NCBI GenBank assembly: GCA_963640685.1
Contig: CAVIAA010000004.1
Location: 38,198 to 102,197 of the forward strand
Length of the DNA: 64,000 nucleotides
Source of the DNA: SFEL01 sp963640685
Lineage (GTDB): Bacteria > Bacillota > Clostridia > Christensenellales > CAG-138
Reading direction: 5' to 3'
Positions 15,558-23,243 of this stretch are shown here, piece after piece. The notes below the pieces were generated by a model, which worked only from the letters and a program-made list of their open reading frames with translations, did not search any database and had not been told where the DNA came from. Made by a program: the position numbers and the translations under genes. Numbering within the stretch: the stretch's first letter is position 1; every line of letters begins with the position of its first letter.

Positions 15558-16394
15558 TCAGTTATCAGAGCTGTTTTTTATCTCCATCGCCAGCCTGTAC
15601 GCCTCGTTGCGGGGTACGTCCAGCAATGCGCTTGCCTGCTTGGCCGCGTCCTTGGCGGAAACGCCGTCGCTGAGCAGCCGCTTCAGCGTCTCCTCAAGGC
15701 TTGCAGCGGGCGCTTCCTCCCCCGCGCCGGCAACCACCAGCACGGTCTCGCCCTTTGGCGGCTTTTCGGCGTACCGCTGTGCAATTTCGGTGAGCGTTGC
15801 GCGGAAGGTCTCCTCGTGCAGCTTGGTGAGCTCGCGGCAGAGCGCAGCAGCCCTGTTGCCCCAGGCCACGGAAAGCTCGCCTGCCGTTTCCGCAACCCGC
15901 AGCGGGCTTTCGTATATTATAAGCGTTCCTTTTATGCGGGAGAGCCGCGCAACAGCCTCCCGCCGCTCCTTTCCGGCGCGGGGCAAAAAGCCGACAAAGC
16001 AGGCCTCGCCTGTCGGCAGCCCGCTCAAAACCAGCGCCGTGAGCGACGCAGACGCCCCGGGCAGCACGAAAAACGGCAGGCCGCGCCTTATAAACGCCGA
16101 AACAAGCCGCTCCCCGGGGTCGGATATTCCGGGCAGGCCGGCATCTGAAACGAAGGCTATCGCCTCGCCCGATTGTACACGCTCAGCAATCTCCGCCGCG
16201 CGCTGCTCCTCGTTGTGCTCGTGGCAGGATATAAGCGGCTTTGATATCTCCAGCCGCGAAAGCAGCGCGCCGGTGTTGCGGGTGTCCTCGCAGTATACTC
16301 TGCTGCACTCCCTGAGCACCCTCAGCGCCCGCAGCGTTATGTCCTCCATGTTGCCAATCGGCGTTCCGCAAAGGTAAAGCCCGGCCTCCAGCAT
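15558..16394 (-). CDS. rsmI: 16S rRNA (cytidine(1402)-2'-O)-methyltransferase RsmI
   Basis: The 278-residue protein is a full-length RsmI, which 2'-O-methylates C1402 in the decoding centre of 16S rRNA using S-adenosylmethionine. Recognisable stretches are LYLCGTPIGNMEDITLRAL (about 6-24), CEDTRNTGALLSRLEI (near 35) and SCHEHNEEQRA. The SAM-site signature AFVSDAGLPGISDPG (about 79-93) and VLPGASASLTAL follow, with a C-terminal helical RsmI-type extension. GGAGGGAAGAT precedes the ATG. It lies 12 bases downstream of the TrmN6-like methylase and is very likely cotranscribed with it, a pairing common in Firmicutes. Confidence 0.95.
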   Translation of the reverse strand: MLEAGLYLCGTPIGNMEDITLRALRVLRECSRVYCEDTRNTGALLSRLEISKPLISCHEHNEEQRAAEIAERVQSGEAIAFVSDAGLPGISDPGERLVSAFIRRGLPFFVLPGASASLTALVLSGLPTGEACFVGFLPRAGKERREAVARLSRIKGTLIIYESPLRVAETAGELSVAWGNRAAALCRELTKLHEETFRATLTEIAQRYAEKPPKGETVLVVAGAGEEAPAASLEETLKRLLSDGVSAKDAAKQASALLDVPRNEAYRLAMEIKNSSDN

Positions 16395-16406
16395 ATCTTC
16401 CCTCCG

Positions 16407-17039
16407 TTATTCTTCAAAAATAAGCCCCGTTTTGCCGCCCTTTGTGCATTGAATCAGCGCAAGGTACGGGCCGCTTCTGCCGTTTACCAGCCTTATCCGC
16501 TTTGGCTCAAGCCTGCTTTCAACCAGCGCGTGGAAGCACTCCGCAAGGCGGGCGGCGGGGTAGCAGAGCCACAGCCTTCCGCCGTTTTTAAGCAGGCGGG
16601 CGGCGCAGCCTGCCGCGTCGTAAATGCTGCAGCTGTCCTGATGCACGGCGGCGGCAACCGCGGGGTTTTCGCTGCGCGTTCCGCCGGAAAAGTACGGCGG
16701 ATTGCATACCGCGCCGTCAAAGCTGCCTGCCCTCAGGGTGAGCGTGCGTATATCTGCGCAGAGCACCTCGATGTCCTCCTCCTGATGATTCAGCGCAATC
16801 GACTCCCGCATCAGCGCGCAGGCCGCAGGCTGAAGCTCCACCGCGGTGAATTTTGCGCCGGTCTTGCCGTTTATAAGAATCGAGAGTATGCCGTTGCCCG
16901 CGCCAAGGTCGAGGCAGCGACTGCCCCGCGCCGGCCGCGCAAAGTTTGCGAGCAGCACCGCGTCGCTCCCGTATGTAAAGCCCTCCGTGTCAACGACTAT
17001 CGAGAGCCCGTTGTATTGCAGATCCTCAGTTCGCTTCAT
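16407..17039 (-). CDS. TrmN6-like SAM-dependent methyltransferase (tRNA1(Val) A37-N6 type)
   Basis: The 210-residue protein is a class I methyltransferase: a SAM-binding motif I CLDLGAGNGILSILI (about 43-57) and the catalytic NPPYFSGG motif (about 112-119) that marks N6-adenine or related base methylases. The N-terminal region EGFTYGSDAVLLANF is typical of the YfiC/TrmN6 family that modifies A37 of tRNA1(Val). Firmicutes homologues are usually annotated this way, but the substrate has seldom been tested. It precedes rsmI by 12 bases on the same strand. The ATG start is standard. Confidence 0.87.
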   Translation of the reverse strand: MKRTEDLQYNGLSIVVDTEGFTYGSDAVLLANFARPARGSRCLDLGAGNGILSILINGKTGAKFTAVELQPAACALMRESIALNHQEEDIEVLCADIRTLTLRAGSFDGAVCNPPYFSGGTRSENPAVAAAVHQDSCSIYDAAGCAARLLKNGGRLWLCYPAARLAECFHALVESRLEPKRIRLVNGRSGPYLALIQCTKGGKTGLIFEE

Positions 17040-17070
17040 AGAATAATAGTATCATAAAATTGGGGAAAAT

Positions 17071-17097
17071 AAAATAAAAAGGGATGCCGTGCATCCC
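17071..17097 (-). terminator. Terminator downstream of the antitoxin fragment
   Basis: Perfect 7-bp stem GGGATGC / GCATCCC with a 3-base loop, followed on the minus strand by TTTTTATTTTATTTT. It separates the YczE/antitoxin-fragment unit from the methylase genes. Confidence 0.75.
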
Positions 17098-17133
17098 GTG
17101 AAAAGCGGCGAAGCGGTCATAGCTTCTCGGCAT

Positions 17134-17271
17134 TTACCCGCTCCCTTGCCCTTGAAAAAACCTCGCTTGCCGTGTGCCGAGCGGTACCGCAGCGGCTCTG
17201 TCCGCCTCGTCCAGCTTAAGCTCGGTTTCGTCGGTCAGCGCAGCATACCGCTCAAGGCTCAGCACGACCAT
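17134..17271 (-). pseudogene. Phd/YefM-type antitoxin C-terminal fragment
   Basis: A 45-codon frame starting with an ATG at 17271 encodes MVVLSLERYAALTD followed by KLDEADRAA. This matches the middle and tail of prevent-host-death (Phd/YefM) antitoxins, whose DNA-binding N-terminal half is missing. Upstream in the same frame the sequence runs into the end of the YczE-like gene and no longer resembles an antitoxin, and no toxin gene adjoins. It is most simply a remnant of a lost toxin-antitoxin pair. A G-rich SD-like stretch (AAGGGGGAA) abuts the ATG, so a short peptide could still be made. Confidence 0.6.
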
Positions 17272-17284
17272 TTCCCCCTTCACT

Positions 17285-17965
17285 TCACTTCTCTTCACCC
17301 CTGGACAAAAACGACACGAACCGAAGCCGCCGGTCCAGCCTTTCCCCAACAAGGCCGACGGCCTTGCCGTTCGTAAACGCCGCAATTATGGTGCCTATTC
17401 CAAGCCCTTCAAGGTGCCCCAAAAAGACGAGCGTCATGCCCGCAGTTACCGCAAGGCAGGTCACATCGAATATAATTTTCACCTTTGGGTAACCAACGCC
17501 GAGAATGCTTGCAAGCTCCCGCGGGAAGAGGTCCGTCGGTATTATCGGCAGCCAGCACCGGTTTGAAAGGGCGATGCCGAAGGCTATGAGCGCGTAGCTG
17601 ACGGCAAAATACAGCACCCGCCACCAAAGCCCGGTCGGCAAAATGCCTATCCAAAGCTCGTGAACATCCAGCAGCTCGCCGAAAACAAAGCCTACGACAA
17701 AGCTGCCGAGGTACTGCGCAACGAAGCGGCGGCGCAGCAGCATAAGGCTCAAAACCAGCAGCCCCTGAAAAATATACGTCCAGGTGCCGAGCGAAAGCGC
17801 AGGCAGCACCTCGGAAAATGCAAACGGCACGCTGGATATCGCCGAAATTCCGGCGCCGGAATACAGCATCAGCACCACGCCGAAGCTGTTTATTATCACC
17901 GCCAGCAGCAGCGCCAGCTCGCCGCGGCATAGGGTCTTGGGTCGTTGGTCGTCGATGGGTTCCAC
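17285..17965 (-). CDS. YczE/YyaS/YitT-family integral membrane protein
   Basis: The protein (about 226 residues) has five or so hydrophobic segments, starting LLLAVIINSFGVVLMLYSGAG. The family motif region IPTDLFPRELASILGVGYPK and the terminal GTIIAAFTNGKAVG are typical of YczE-like proteins, whose transport or regulatory role is not known. A longer frame begins at a TTG at 18010, but that codon lies inside the terminator hairpin of the preceding operon. The GTG at 17965 has GGAGG 10 bases upstream, so it is preferred. It lies just downstream of the BREX/cysteine-desulfurase operon but is separated from it by that terminator. Confidence 0.78.
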   Translation of the reverse strand: MEPIDDQRPKTLCRGELALLLAVIINSFGVVLMLYSGAGISAISSVPFAFSEVLPALSLGTWTYIFQGLLVLSLMLLRRRFVAQYLGSFVVGFVFGELLDVHELWIGILPTGLWWRVLYFAVSYALIAFGIALSNRCWLPIIPTDLFPRELASILGVGYPKVKIIFDVTCLAVTAGMTLVFLGHLEGLGIGTIIAAFTNGKAVGLVGERLDRRLRFVSFLSRGEEK

Positions 17966-17980
17966 AGAGAATACGCCTCC

Positions 17981-18024
17981 CGAAAAAATAATACGGGCTG
18001 CACCGCCCAAATTGCGGTGCTGCC
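17981..18024 (-). terminator. Terminator ending the BREX / cysteine desulfurase operon
   Basis: On the minus strand a 12-bp stem with one unpaired position (GGGCAGCACCGC / GCGGTGCAGCCC, 17995-18024) is followed by GTATTATTTTTT. It starts 16 bases after the cysteine desulfurase stop codon. There is no comparable structure between brxL and the desulfurase gene. Confidence 0.85.
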
Positions 18025-18040
18025 CCTTTCGCAGGCAAGT

Positions 18041-19183
18041 TTAGCAAACGGCGGGAGAGATGTCAAGGGTGGGGCACCTCCGCAACGCATCCGCCACCGC
18101 CGCCGCGACCTCAACGGCATCCTCCGGCTTATTATCCCGCCCGAAGGATATGCGTATCGTACCCTCTGCATATTCCAGCGGTACGCCGATCGCGCGGATC
18201 ACATGCGAAAGGTGGGTGCTTACCGAATCGCAGGCGGAGCCGGTCGAAATAGATATCCCTTTCAAATCCAGCCGGTGCAGCAGCGCTTCGCCGCTCGCCC
18301 CGCGAATGGAGATGTTGATATTTCCCGGGAGCCGTTTTTCCGCGCCGTTTCTAATAAAGTCAACTCCTCCCCGTCTCAGGGCGTCAATAAAGTTGGCCTC
18401 CATTGCGCGCAGCCTTTCGGCGGTCTGATATATTCCGCTGCAGTTCTTTTTCAGCGCCGTCGCCATGCCCACGATGCCCGCAACGTTCTCCGTGCCGGCG
18501 CGCATTCCGCGCTCCTGCACCCCGCCGTCGGCATACGGCACAAGAAGCGTTCCGCGGCGAACATACAAAAAGCCGGTCCCCTTTGGGCCGTTGAACTTAT
18601 GCGCCGAGGCCGAGAGCATGTCCACCCCGAGACCGCTTACATCAACCGGAATATGGCCAACTGCCTGAACCGCATCGGTGTGGAACAGCGCCCCGCGCGC
18701 ATGCGCAACAGTGGCCAGCTCTTTAATCGGCTCGATAGTGCCTATTTCGTTATTCGCGAGCATGACCGAAACAAGGGTGGGGGAACCCTCTGCGCTCAGC
18801 GCTTCCTCCAGCACCGCCGGCAAAAGTATGCCTTTTGTATCGACCGGCAGGCGTGCTGCGTTCCTGCATGCGTTCAGAACGGCATGGTGCTCTATCGCCG
18901 ATGTAAAAACCTTACGGCCGCCGCCGCTCAAGCCAGAGCATTTCAGCGCCCAGTTATCGCTTTCAGTCCCACCCGAAGTAAAAAATATTTCATCCGGCAA
19001 CGCGCCGATGCAGCCGGCGATAGTCTCTCTCGCCTCAAGGATGGCCTTTTTCGGCCGGCGCGCAAGGGCGTAGGGCTGCGAGGCGTTGCCGTAATCCTCC
19101 AGCAAAAAGGGCTTCATCGCCTCAAAGGCGTCGGCATCCAGCCTTGTCGTCGCCGCGTTGTCGGCGTAGATAAACCGCTTCAC
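18041..19183 (-). CDS. Cysteine desulfurase (NifS/IscS/DndA-type), last gene of the BREX operon
   Basis: The PLP enzyme (380 residues) releases sulfur from cysteine as an enzyme-bound persulfide. It begins RFIYADNAATTRLD, has the FFTSGGTESDNWAL loop, IEHHAVL, and the PLP lysine in SASAHKFNGPKG (about 199-210). The catalytic cysteine lies in STGSACDS (about 320-327), followed by HLSHVIRAIG. The start is placed at the GTG at 19183 because GAGG lies 7 bases upstream; a longer TTG-started frame has no SD. It begins 17 bases after the brxL stop with no terminator between, and a strong terminator follows it. It therefore probably belongs to the BREX operon, as DndA belongs to dnd operons. Whether it serves BrxP, housekeeping Fe-S assembly or the TtcA-like protein is inference. 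Confidence 0.92.
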   Translation of the reverse strand: MKRFIYADNAATTRLDADAFEAMKPFLLEDYGNASQPYALARRPKKAILEARETIAGCIGALPDEIFFTSGGTESDNWALKCSGLSGGGRKVFTSAIEHHAVLNACRNAARLPVDTKGILLPAVLEEALSAEGSPTLVSVMLANNEIGTIEPIKELATVAHARGALFHTDAVQAVGHIPVDVSGLGVDMLSASAHKFNGPKGTGFLYVRRGTLLVPYADGGVQERGMRAGTENVAGIVGMATALKKNCSGIYQTAERLRAMEANFIDALRRGGVDFIRNGAEKRLPGNINISIRGASGEALLHRLDLKGISISTGSACDSVSTHLSHVIRAIGVPLEYAEGTIRISFGRDNKPEDAVEVAAAVADALRRCPTLDISPAVC

Positions 19184-19200
19184 AGTAACACCTCGGTGCT

Positions 19201-20667
19201 TCAATAGTTATACTGAATATCGGGAATAGCGTTTTTCCCCGGAACGTTGAACTCCTTCGGGTCGATGATGCAAAGCTGCTTCTTGATTACGGCCCGCATT
19301 TCCTTTGCCGGCTCAAGGCAGTATTCGATAAATTCCTGCGGGTCAATGTCTTCTTTTGACCTGGCATGAGGATAGAGGAGCTTTACAAACGCAGTGCAGA
19401 GGCGCTTGATCGCAGTAAGATCCCGCTGATCCGCCCCCTTCGGGATGCTTAGGCATTCGTCTACGATCGAGCTTTGAGTCAGGTCCTCCCTCAGCTCATG
19501 CATCACTTCTGCAAAGTACTCGGTATTGATCGCCCACCCGTTGGCTATCATGGAAGAGTTCATTCTGGGTATTTCCCAGCCCGGTATGAACCCGTGGAAC
19601 CTGTCGAGCGTTGCAGACTCGCCGAAAACGCTGCTGATATGCTCGACCATGTTGGTATTAACGTTGAATCTTTCTGCGTTGATATTACCCAGAACGATCA
19701 CGCCGGCATCTGCCGGTGTTTGAGAGTCAAAGCCCTTTATTTCGCCAAACTCCATATAGTGCTTCAAGGCCTGCTGTATTTGCCCGGGCTGCTCAAAGGT
19801 TATGGACTGCACCTCGTCAAAGCCGACATAATCAAACCGCGTCAGTAAGCCGCCGGTCTTCTTTGCGTTGTCGTAGATGAGCGACGCACGGGAGACCGTG
19901 CCGCCGCTGATGAGCCAGCCGCGCTTGCTTATTTTTTCGAATACATAGCTTTTCCCGGTGCCCTTTGGAGCCAGCTCTATCAGGTTCACGCGCTTTTCAA
20001 CGAAGGGCAGCAGGCGGCGCAGGAAGAACAGCTTCTTTTTTTCGCTCTCTTCGCCGTTTTCGTCGGTATAACCGGCGGGGTTGTAGTCGATGGCGGTCAA
20101 AACCACGTCGATCCATTCATGAATATCGAACTCGGCTCTGTATTCCTTAAAATCGTCCAGGTCAATAGCATAAGGGCAAAACGGCTTATACTCGACCATT
20201 GCAACGAAGCCCTTTGGCTTTGACCTTGAAGCCTCCAGTTGCCACGACAGCGTGATGATACCCCAGTTTTCGCTCTCCCTAAGCAGCGTATCCTGCCATT
20301 TTTCCACGACGTCGTTGTTTACGACGCCCCCGGCGCCGCCGCGGTTGCCGCCAAAATCGGGCAGCTCAAACTGTGTTTTTCCCGTCTTTATATCGACATT
20401 CACGCGCACGCGGGCCAAAAACTGAACATTTTCCCCGTTCACCATTCTGAACTTGAATTGTTCATAGTCCTCCCGAGAGGGGATATACTTGTTGATATAG
20501 CGCCTTACCGCTTCGTAATCGATCGCTCCGTCCTCATCGGAGAACCTCATAACGAGCCAATCCCGCATATACGACGGGATACTGAGCTTGGAGAAGTACT
20601 CACTTCTCTGAGGATCCTTGAGCACGACCATGTCCGCAAATACTTCCCGAATTTTATTCTCTAACAT
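19201..20667 (-). CDS. brxL: BREX protein BrxL (Lon-like AAA+ family, short form)
   Basis: The 488-residue protein has the BrxL N-terminal domain (YFSKLSIPSYMRDWLVMRF, about 24-42). It also has a Walker A motif LAPKGTGKSYVFEKI (232-246), a Walker B-like DYVGFDEVQSI (279-289) and a sensor-like GVIVLGNINAERFNV (about 322-336). No C-terminal Lon protease domain with a Ser-Lys dyad is visible, unlike the roughly 680-residue BrxL of type 1 systems, so it fits the shorter BrxL subfamily. BrxL is an AAA+ ring ATPase needed for phage exclusion in BREX. It lies 11 bases after the small zinc protein. The stop is followed by the cysteine desulfurase gene. Confidence 0.9.
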   Translation of the reverse strand: MLENKIREVFADMVVLKDPQRSEYFSKLSIPSYMRDWLVMRFSDEDGAIDYEAVRRYINKYIPSREDYEQFKFRMVNGENVQFLARVRVNVDIKTGKTQFELPDFGGNRGGAGGVVNNDVVEKWQDTLLRESENWGIITLSWQLEASRSKPKGFVAMVEYKPFCPYAIDLDDFKEYRAEFDIHEWIDVVLTAIDYNPAGYTDENGEESEKKKLFFLRRLLPFVEKRVNLIELAPKGTGKSYVFEKISKRGWLISGGTVSRASLIYDNAKKTGGLLTRFDYVGFDEVQSITFEQPGQIQQALKHYMEFGEIKGFDSQTPADAGVIVLGNINAERFNVNTNMVEHISSVFGESATLDRFHGFIPGWEIPRMNSSMIANGWAINTEYFAEVMHELREDLTQSSIVDECLSIPKGADQRDLTAIKRLCTAFVKLLYPHARSKEDIDPQEFIEYCLEPAKEMRAVIKKQLCIIDPKEFNVPGKNAIPDIQYNY

Positions 20668-20678
20668 ATCAAAGCTCC

Positions 20679-20879
20679 TTAGAGGAACAGGGTGCAGCCC
20701 TGCTCCTTGAATTCACTGATCTTTATATTCAGGTCTTCTACCTCACAGCCGAGAAATTCGGCAAAACAGGCAAGGCAGTAAAATTCTTCCGTGTCTACGT
20801 CAACGAGTTTCATCGTGAGCGCGACCTCGTCTTTTGTTAAAGCTCTTCCGCACTCGCAGCAGGTTTTTTTCTTTGCCAC
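20679..20879 (-). CDS. Small zinc-ribbon-like protein between pglZ and brxL
   Basis: The 66-residue protein starts at a GTG that overlaps the pglZ stop codon by one base (TAGTG), a sign of coupled translation. It has an N-terminal CCECGRALTKDEVAL and a second pair, YCLACFAEFLGC, which together can bind one zinc ion. An acidic C-terminal tail (about 47-66) ends GCTLFL. I do not recognise a named family. Its place inside the operon suggests an accessory or structural part of the defence complex, perhaps a PglZ or BrxL partner, but that is inference. Confidence 0.75.
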   Translation of the reverse strand: MAKKKTCCECGRALTKDEVALTMKLVDVDTEEFYCLACFAEFLGCEVEDLNIKISEFKEQGCTLFL

Positions 20880-23230
20880 TATATATCACCCCCGCCACCC
20901 AGCGCAGATATTATCGTAAGCGGCATATCGACGTTCACGAGCCTTCCGTCGGCAACGATAACCGGGGCGTATTCTCCGGGCTCTATTTTCTCCAGGGTTA
21001 TCTCCCATGTTTTTCCGTTGCCGCTGTCGCTGACCGCCGCTTGAACTGTGCCGACCTTCACCTCAAGCGTTTTTATCTCCTTGCTGAACTCAAGCGCAGC
21101 TCTTGCGGCCTTTCTTTTTAGCCTGACCTCAGCCTTGCCGTTTGCCCATTTTGCCGTAAGCGGCACGCTGATCCTGCTCTCAAAGACCACCACGGGAACT
21201 ATCATCTCCTCGGGCGATGCACCCCCGTGCACTTCGCCATAGGTCGCGCGGTCTTCGTCCTTTCCCGTGGCAAAGCCGCTAAGAGAAAAATGGTCGTACG
21301 ACGCAAACACGAGGTAATGCCGGCCGGATGGATCGACGACTTCTTTCATTCCTTCATAAACCGCCTCCGGTTTGGATCCGATGCTGCAGTATCTGCCGTG
21401 GCTGCGCGGCTCCGAATCCTTAAACGCCGGCAGGCCCTTTCGAGCGTGAAAGAATCTAGCGGCAAGGCGGCTCGCCCCGTGATCCCCGGTTATTATCACG
21501 CGCTGATGAGTTTTAAGAAGCTCGCTGACCTTGTCCGACACCCCATTGAAAAAGCCGAGCTGCTCCTCGATGCAGGCGTAATAATCCGGCTCGTCTACCA
21601 CCCCTTTATGTGCAAGCTTATCCAGCTTATCGAGCTTTGCGTATGGCACGTCCATCTGTTTCCATTGTTCGTTAAACTCCGTTTCCGTAGGCAGCAAAGC
21701 CTTTGTCAGTGCGCAATGTGAAACGGCTCCGTCCTTGTTCTTCGAGAGCCGGCCCAGCAGCAGCGAGAGATATTCAAAGCCAAGGCCGTCTATCCACAGC
21801 ATTGCCGTGCCGCCGGTAAGGCTTTGCTTTATCACAGAATAGCGGGAGGGCAAGGTTTCCGGCTCAATGCCCCTGAAAAAGGCTTTTTCTGACTCCGGCA
21901 GCGTATTGGAAAGCTTATATACCTTGTACTCGGAGATATATTCGTTATAGACCGCCCCCAATTCGCCCGGCATCGGGCTCAAATATGACCACAGCAGGGG
22001 GTAGCGCAGCTTTAGCTCCTCGGAGGCGCAGGCCGCTTTTGCATCCTGCCTTAGCCATTGCCCGACAGTGCGGAGAGTATACGTGCGTTCCTCGCTCGTT
22101 GCATCGCTTAGAAGCGTCAGCCTTTCTTCATAGTTCGCTATGCGGCTCAGCTTTGCAAAATAGGCATCGCTCTTTTTGATGTTCAGCCCCTGAATAAGCT
22201 GCTTATATTCCGCTATCCAGTCGCTATGGAGCTGCATCTCGCCAAATATATCCAGCAAAATGTGCTCCTCGAGCTCCTCTATTTCATACTTTTCAAGGCA
22301 GCGGCACAGATAGCTCTCGTCCGGGTTAAGCTGATACCAGAGCTTGAGCAGCTGACGCTTGCCCTTTGAAAGGCTGTTCCATTTAGCCATCACGGCGATG
22401 CCGTCAAAGGTCAGCATATTGAACCGGTGGAGTATCGCGTCCCTAACCGAGATGTTCTTTAGCGATTCATCAAAGAGCTCGCTCAGCACCTCCTCGCTGC
22501 AGGCCTCCTCCCTTAGCTCATGGCCGCCCTGCAAATTTTTGCTGACAAACTCATAAATTGTTTTTATCGGGCGGATCGTTATATCTACGTTCACGGGGAT
22601 CACCGATCCGGCTTGCCTAGTAAGCAGGCAATAATCGTCCGTGAGCTGCGTCTCGTTCAGCATGCGCCCATACCATTCTCGCAAGCCGACTATCAGATCG
22701 TATTTTTTGCTCAGCTTATCGCGATGCTCCTCAAACGCAGAGGAGAACACCGTTATGCTCTTTTGCTCGTGATCCGGCTCATGATCCATGACCGAATAAA
22801 CGAAGTCTTTTTGGCGTTCATCGGTCCTCAGCCCGAGGGATGCGTCGTTCCAGTGTGCATCGCAATTCCACAACGGAATGACGATACGCCCCGTGCTGGA
22901 GGCATCGACCATCGCATGCCAAAGCTTTGCAAACCGCCCGGAGCGCCGCTCACTTTCGTAAAACAGCCGCAGGTATTCGTCGACGCCCGGCAGCAAGACC
23001 CATTCATTCGGCTTTACCGTTTCCGGCAGCCTGTCGTATGCGGGCATGACATCGGCGCCGGAAAACAGCTCTTCGAGCGACACAACCCTGTCGCACAGCT
23101 TTTTAAGCTCCGAAACCGCGCTGCAGTAGTCCTCCCTGCTGTGGAGCAGGAGCGCGCGGCACGGGAACCGGGAGCTGACCTTATTCTTTTTTCCTGCTCT
23201 GAGGTCGTTTATGCTCTCTTGCAGCTTCAT
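20879..23230 (-). CDS. pglZ: BREX phosphatase-superfamily protein PglZ
   Basis: The protein (783 residues from the preferred start) carries a C-terminal PglZ domain of the alkaline phosphatase superfamily: AMLWIDGLGFEYLSLLL (about 476-492) with the metal-binding aspartate, and RVIITGDHGASRLAARF (about 577-593). A later SHGRYCSIGS and a TYGEVHGGASPEEMIVPVV stretch follow. The N-terminal 400 residues are mostly helical. PglZ is the marker gene of all BREX systems and is required for phage resistance. The frame can be extended to an ATG at 23251 that overlaps the brxC stop by 8 bases, but the ATG at 23230 has AAGGGGGGG upstream and is preferred. Confidence 0.92.
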   Translation of the reverse strand: MKLQESINDLRAGKKNKVSSRFPCRALLLHSREDYCSAVSELKKLCDRVVSLEELFSGADVMPAYDRLPETVKPNEWVLLPGVDEYLRLFYESERRSGRFAKLWHAMVDASSTGRIVIPLWNCDAHWNDASLGLRTDERQKDFVYSVMDHEPDHEQKSITVFSSAFEEHRDKLSKKYDLIVGLREWYGRMLNETQLTDDYCLLTRQAGSVIPVNVDITIRPIKTIYEFVSKNLQGGHELREEACSEEVLSELFDESLKNISVRDAILHRFNMLTFDGIAVMAKWNSLSKGKRQLLKLWYQLNPDESYLCRCLEKYEIEELEEHILLDIFGEMQLHSDWIAEYKQLIQGLNIKKSDAYFAKLSRIANYEERLTLLSDATSEERTYTLRTVGQWLRQDAKAACASEELKLRYPLLWSYLSPMPGELGAVYNEYISEYKVYKLSNTLPESEKAFFRGIEPETLPSRYSVIKQSLTGGTAMLWIDGLGFEYLSLLLGRLSKNKDGAVSHCALTKALLPTETEFNEQWKQMDVPYAKLDKLDKLAHKGVVDEPDYYACIEEQLGFFNGVSDKVSELLKTHQRVIITGDHGASRLAARFFHARKGLPAFKDSEPRSHGRYCSIGSKPEAVYEGMKEVVDPSGRHYLVFASYDHFSLSGFATGKDEDRATYGEVHGGASPEEMIVPVVVFESRISVPLTAKWANGKAEVRLKRKAARAALEFSKEIKTLEVKVGTVQAAVSDSGNGKTWEITLEKIEPGEYAPVIVADGRLVNVDMPLTIISALGGGGDI

Positions 23231-23243
23231 GGCAGGCCCCCCC

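Noticed and set aside
17945..19207. Plus-strand frame of 420 codons
   Set aside because: It is the antisense of the cysteine desulfurase gene and looks like arginine- and alanine-rich noise.
19201..20667. BrxL as a truncated gene
   Set aside because: Lack of a Lon protease domain first suggested truncation, but the protein ends cleanly, the spacing to the next gene is normal, and a shorter BrxL subfamily is known.
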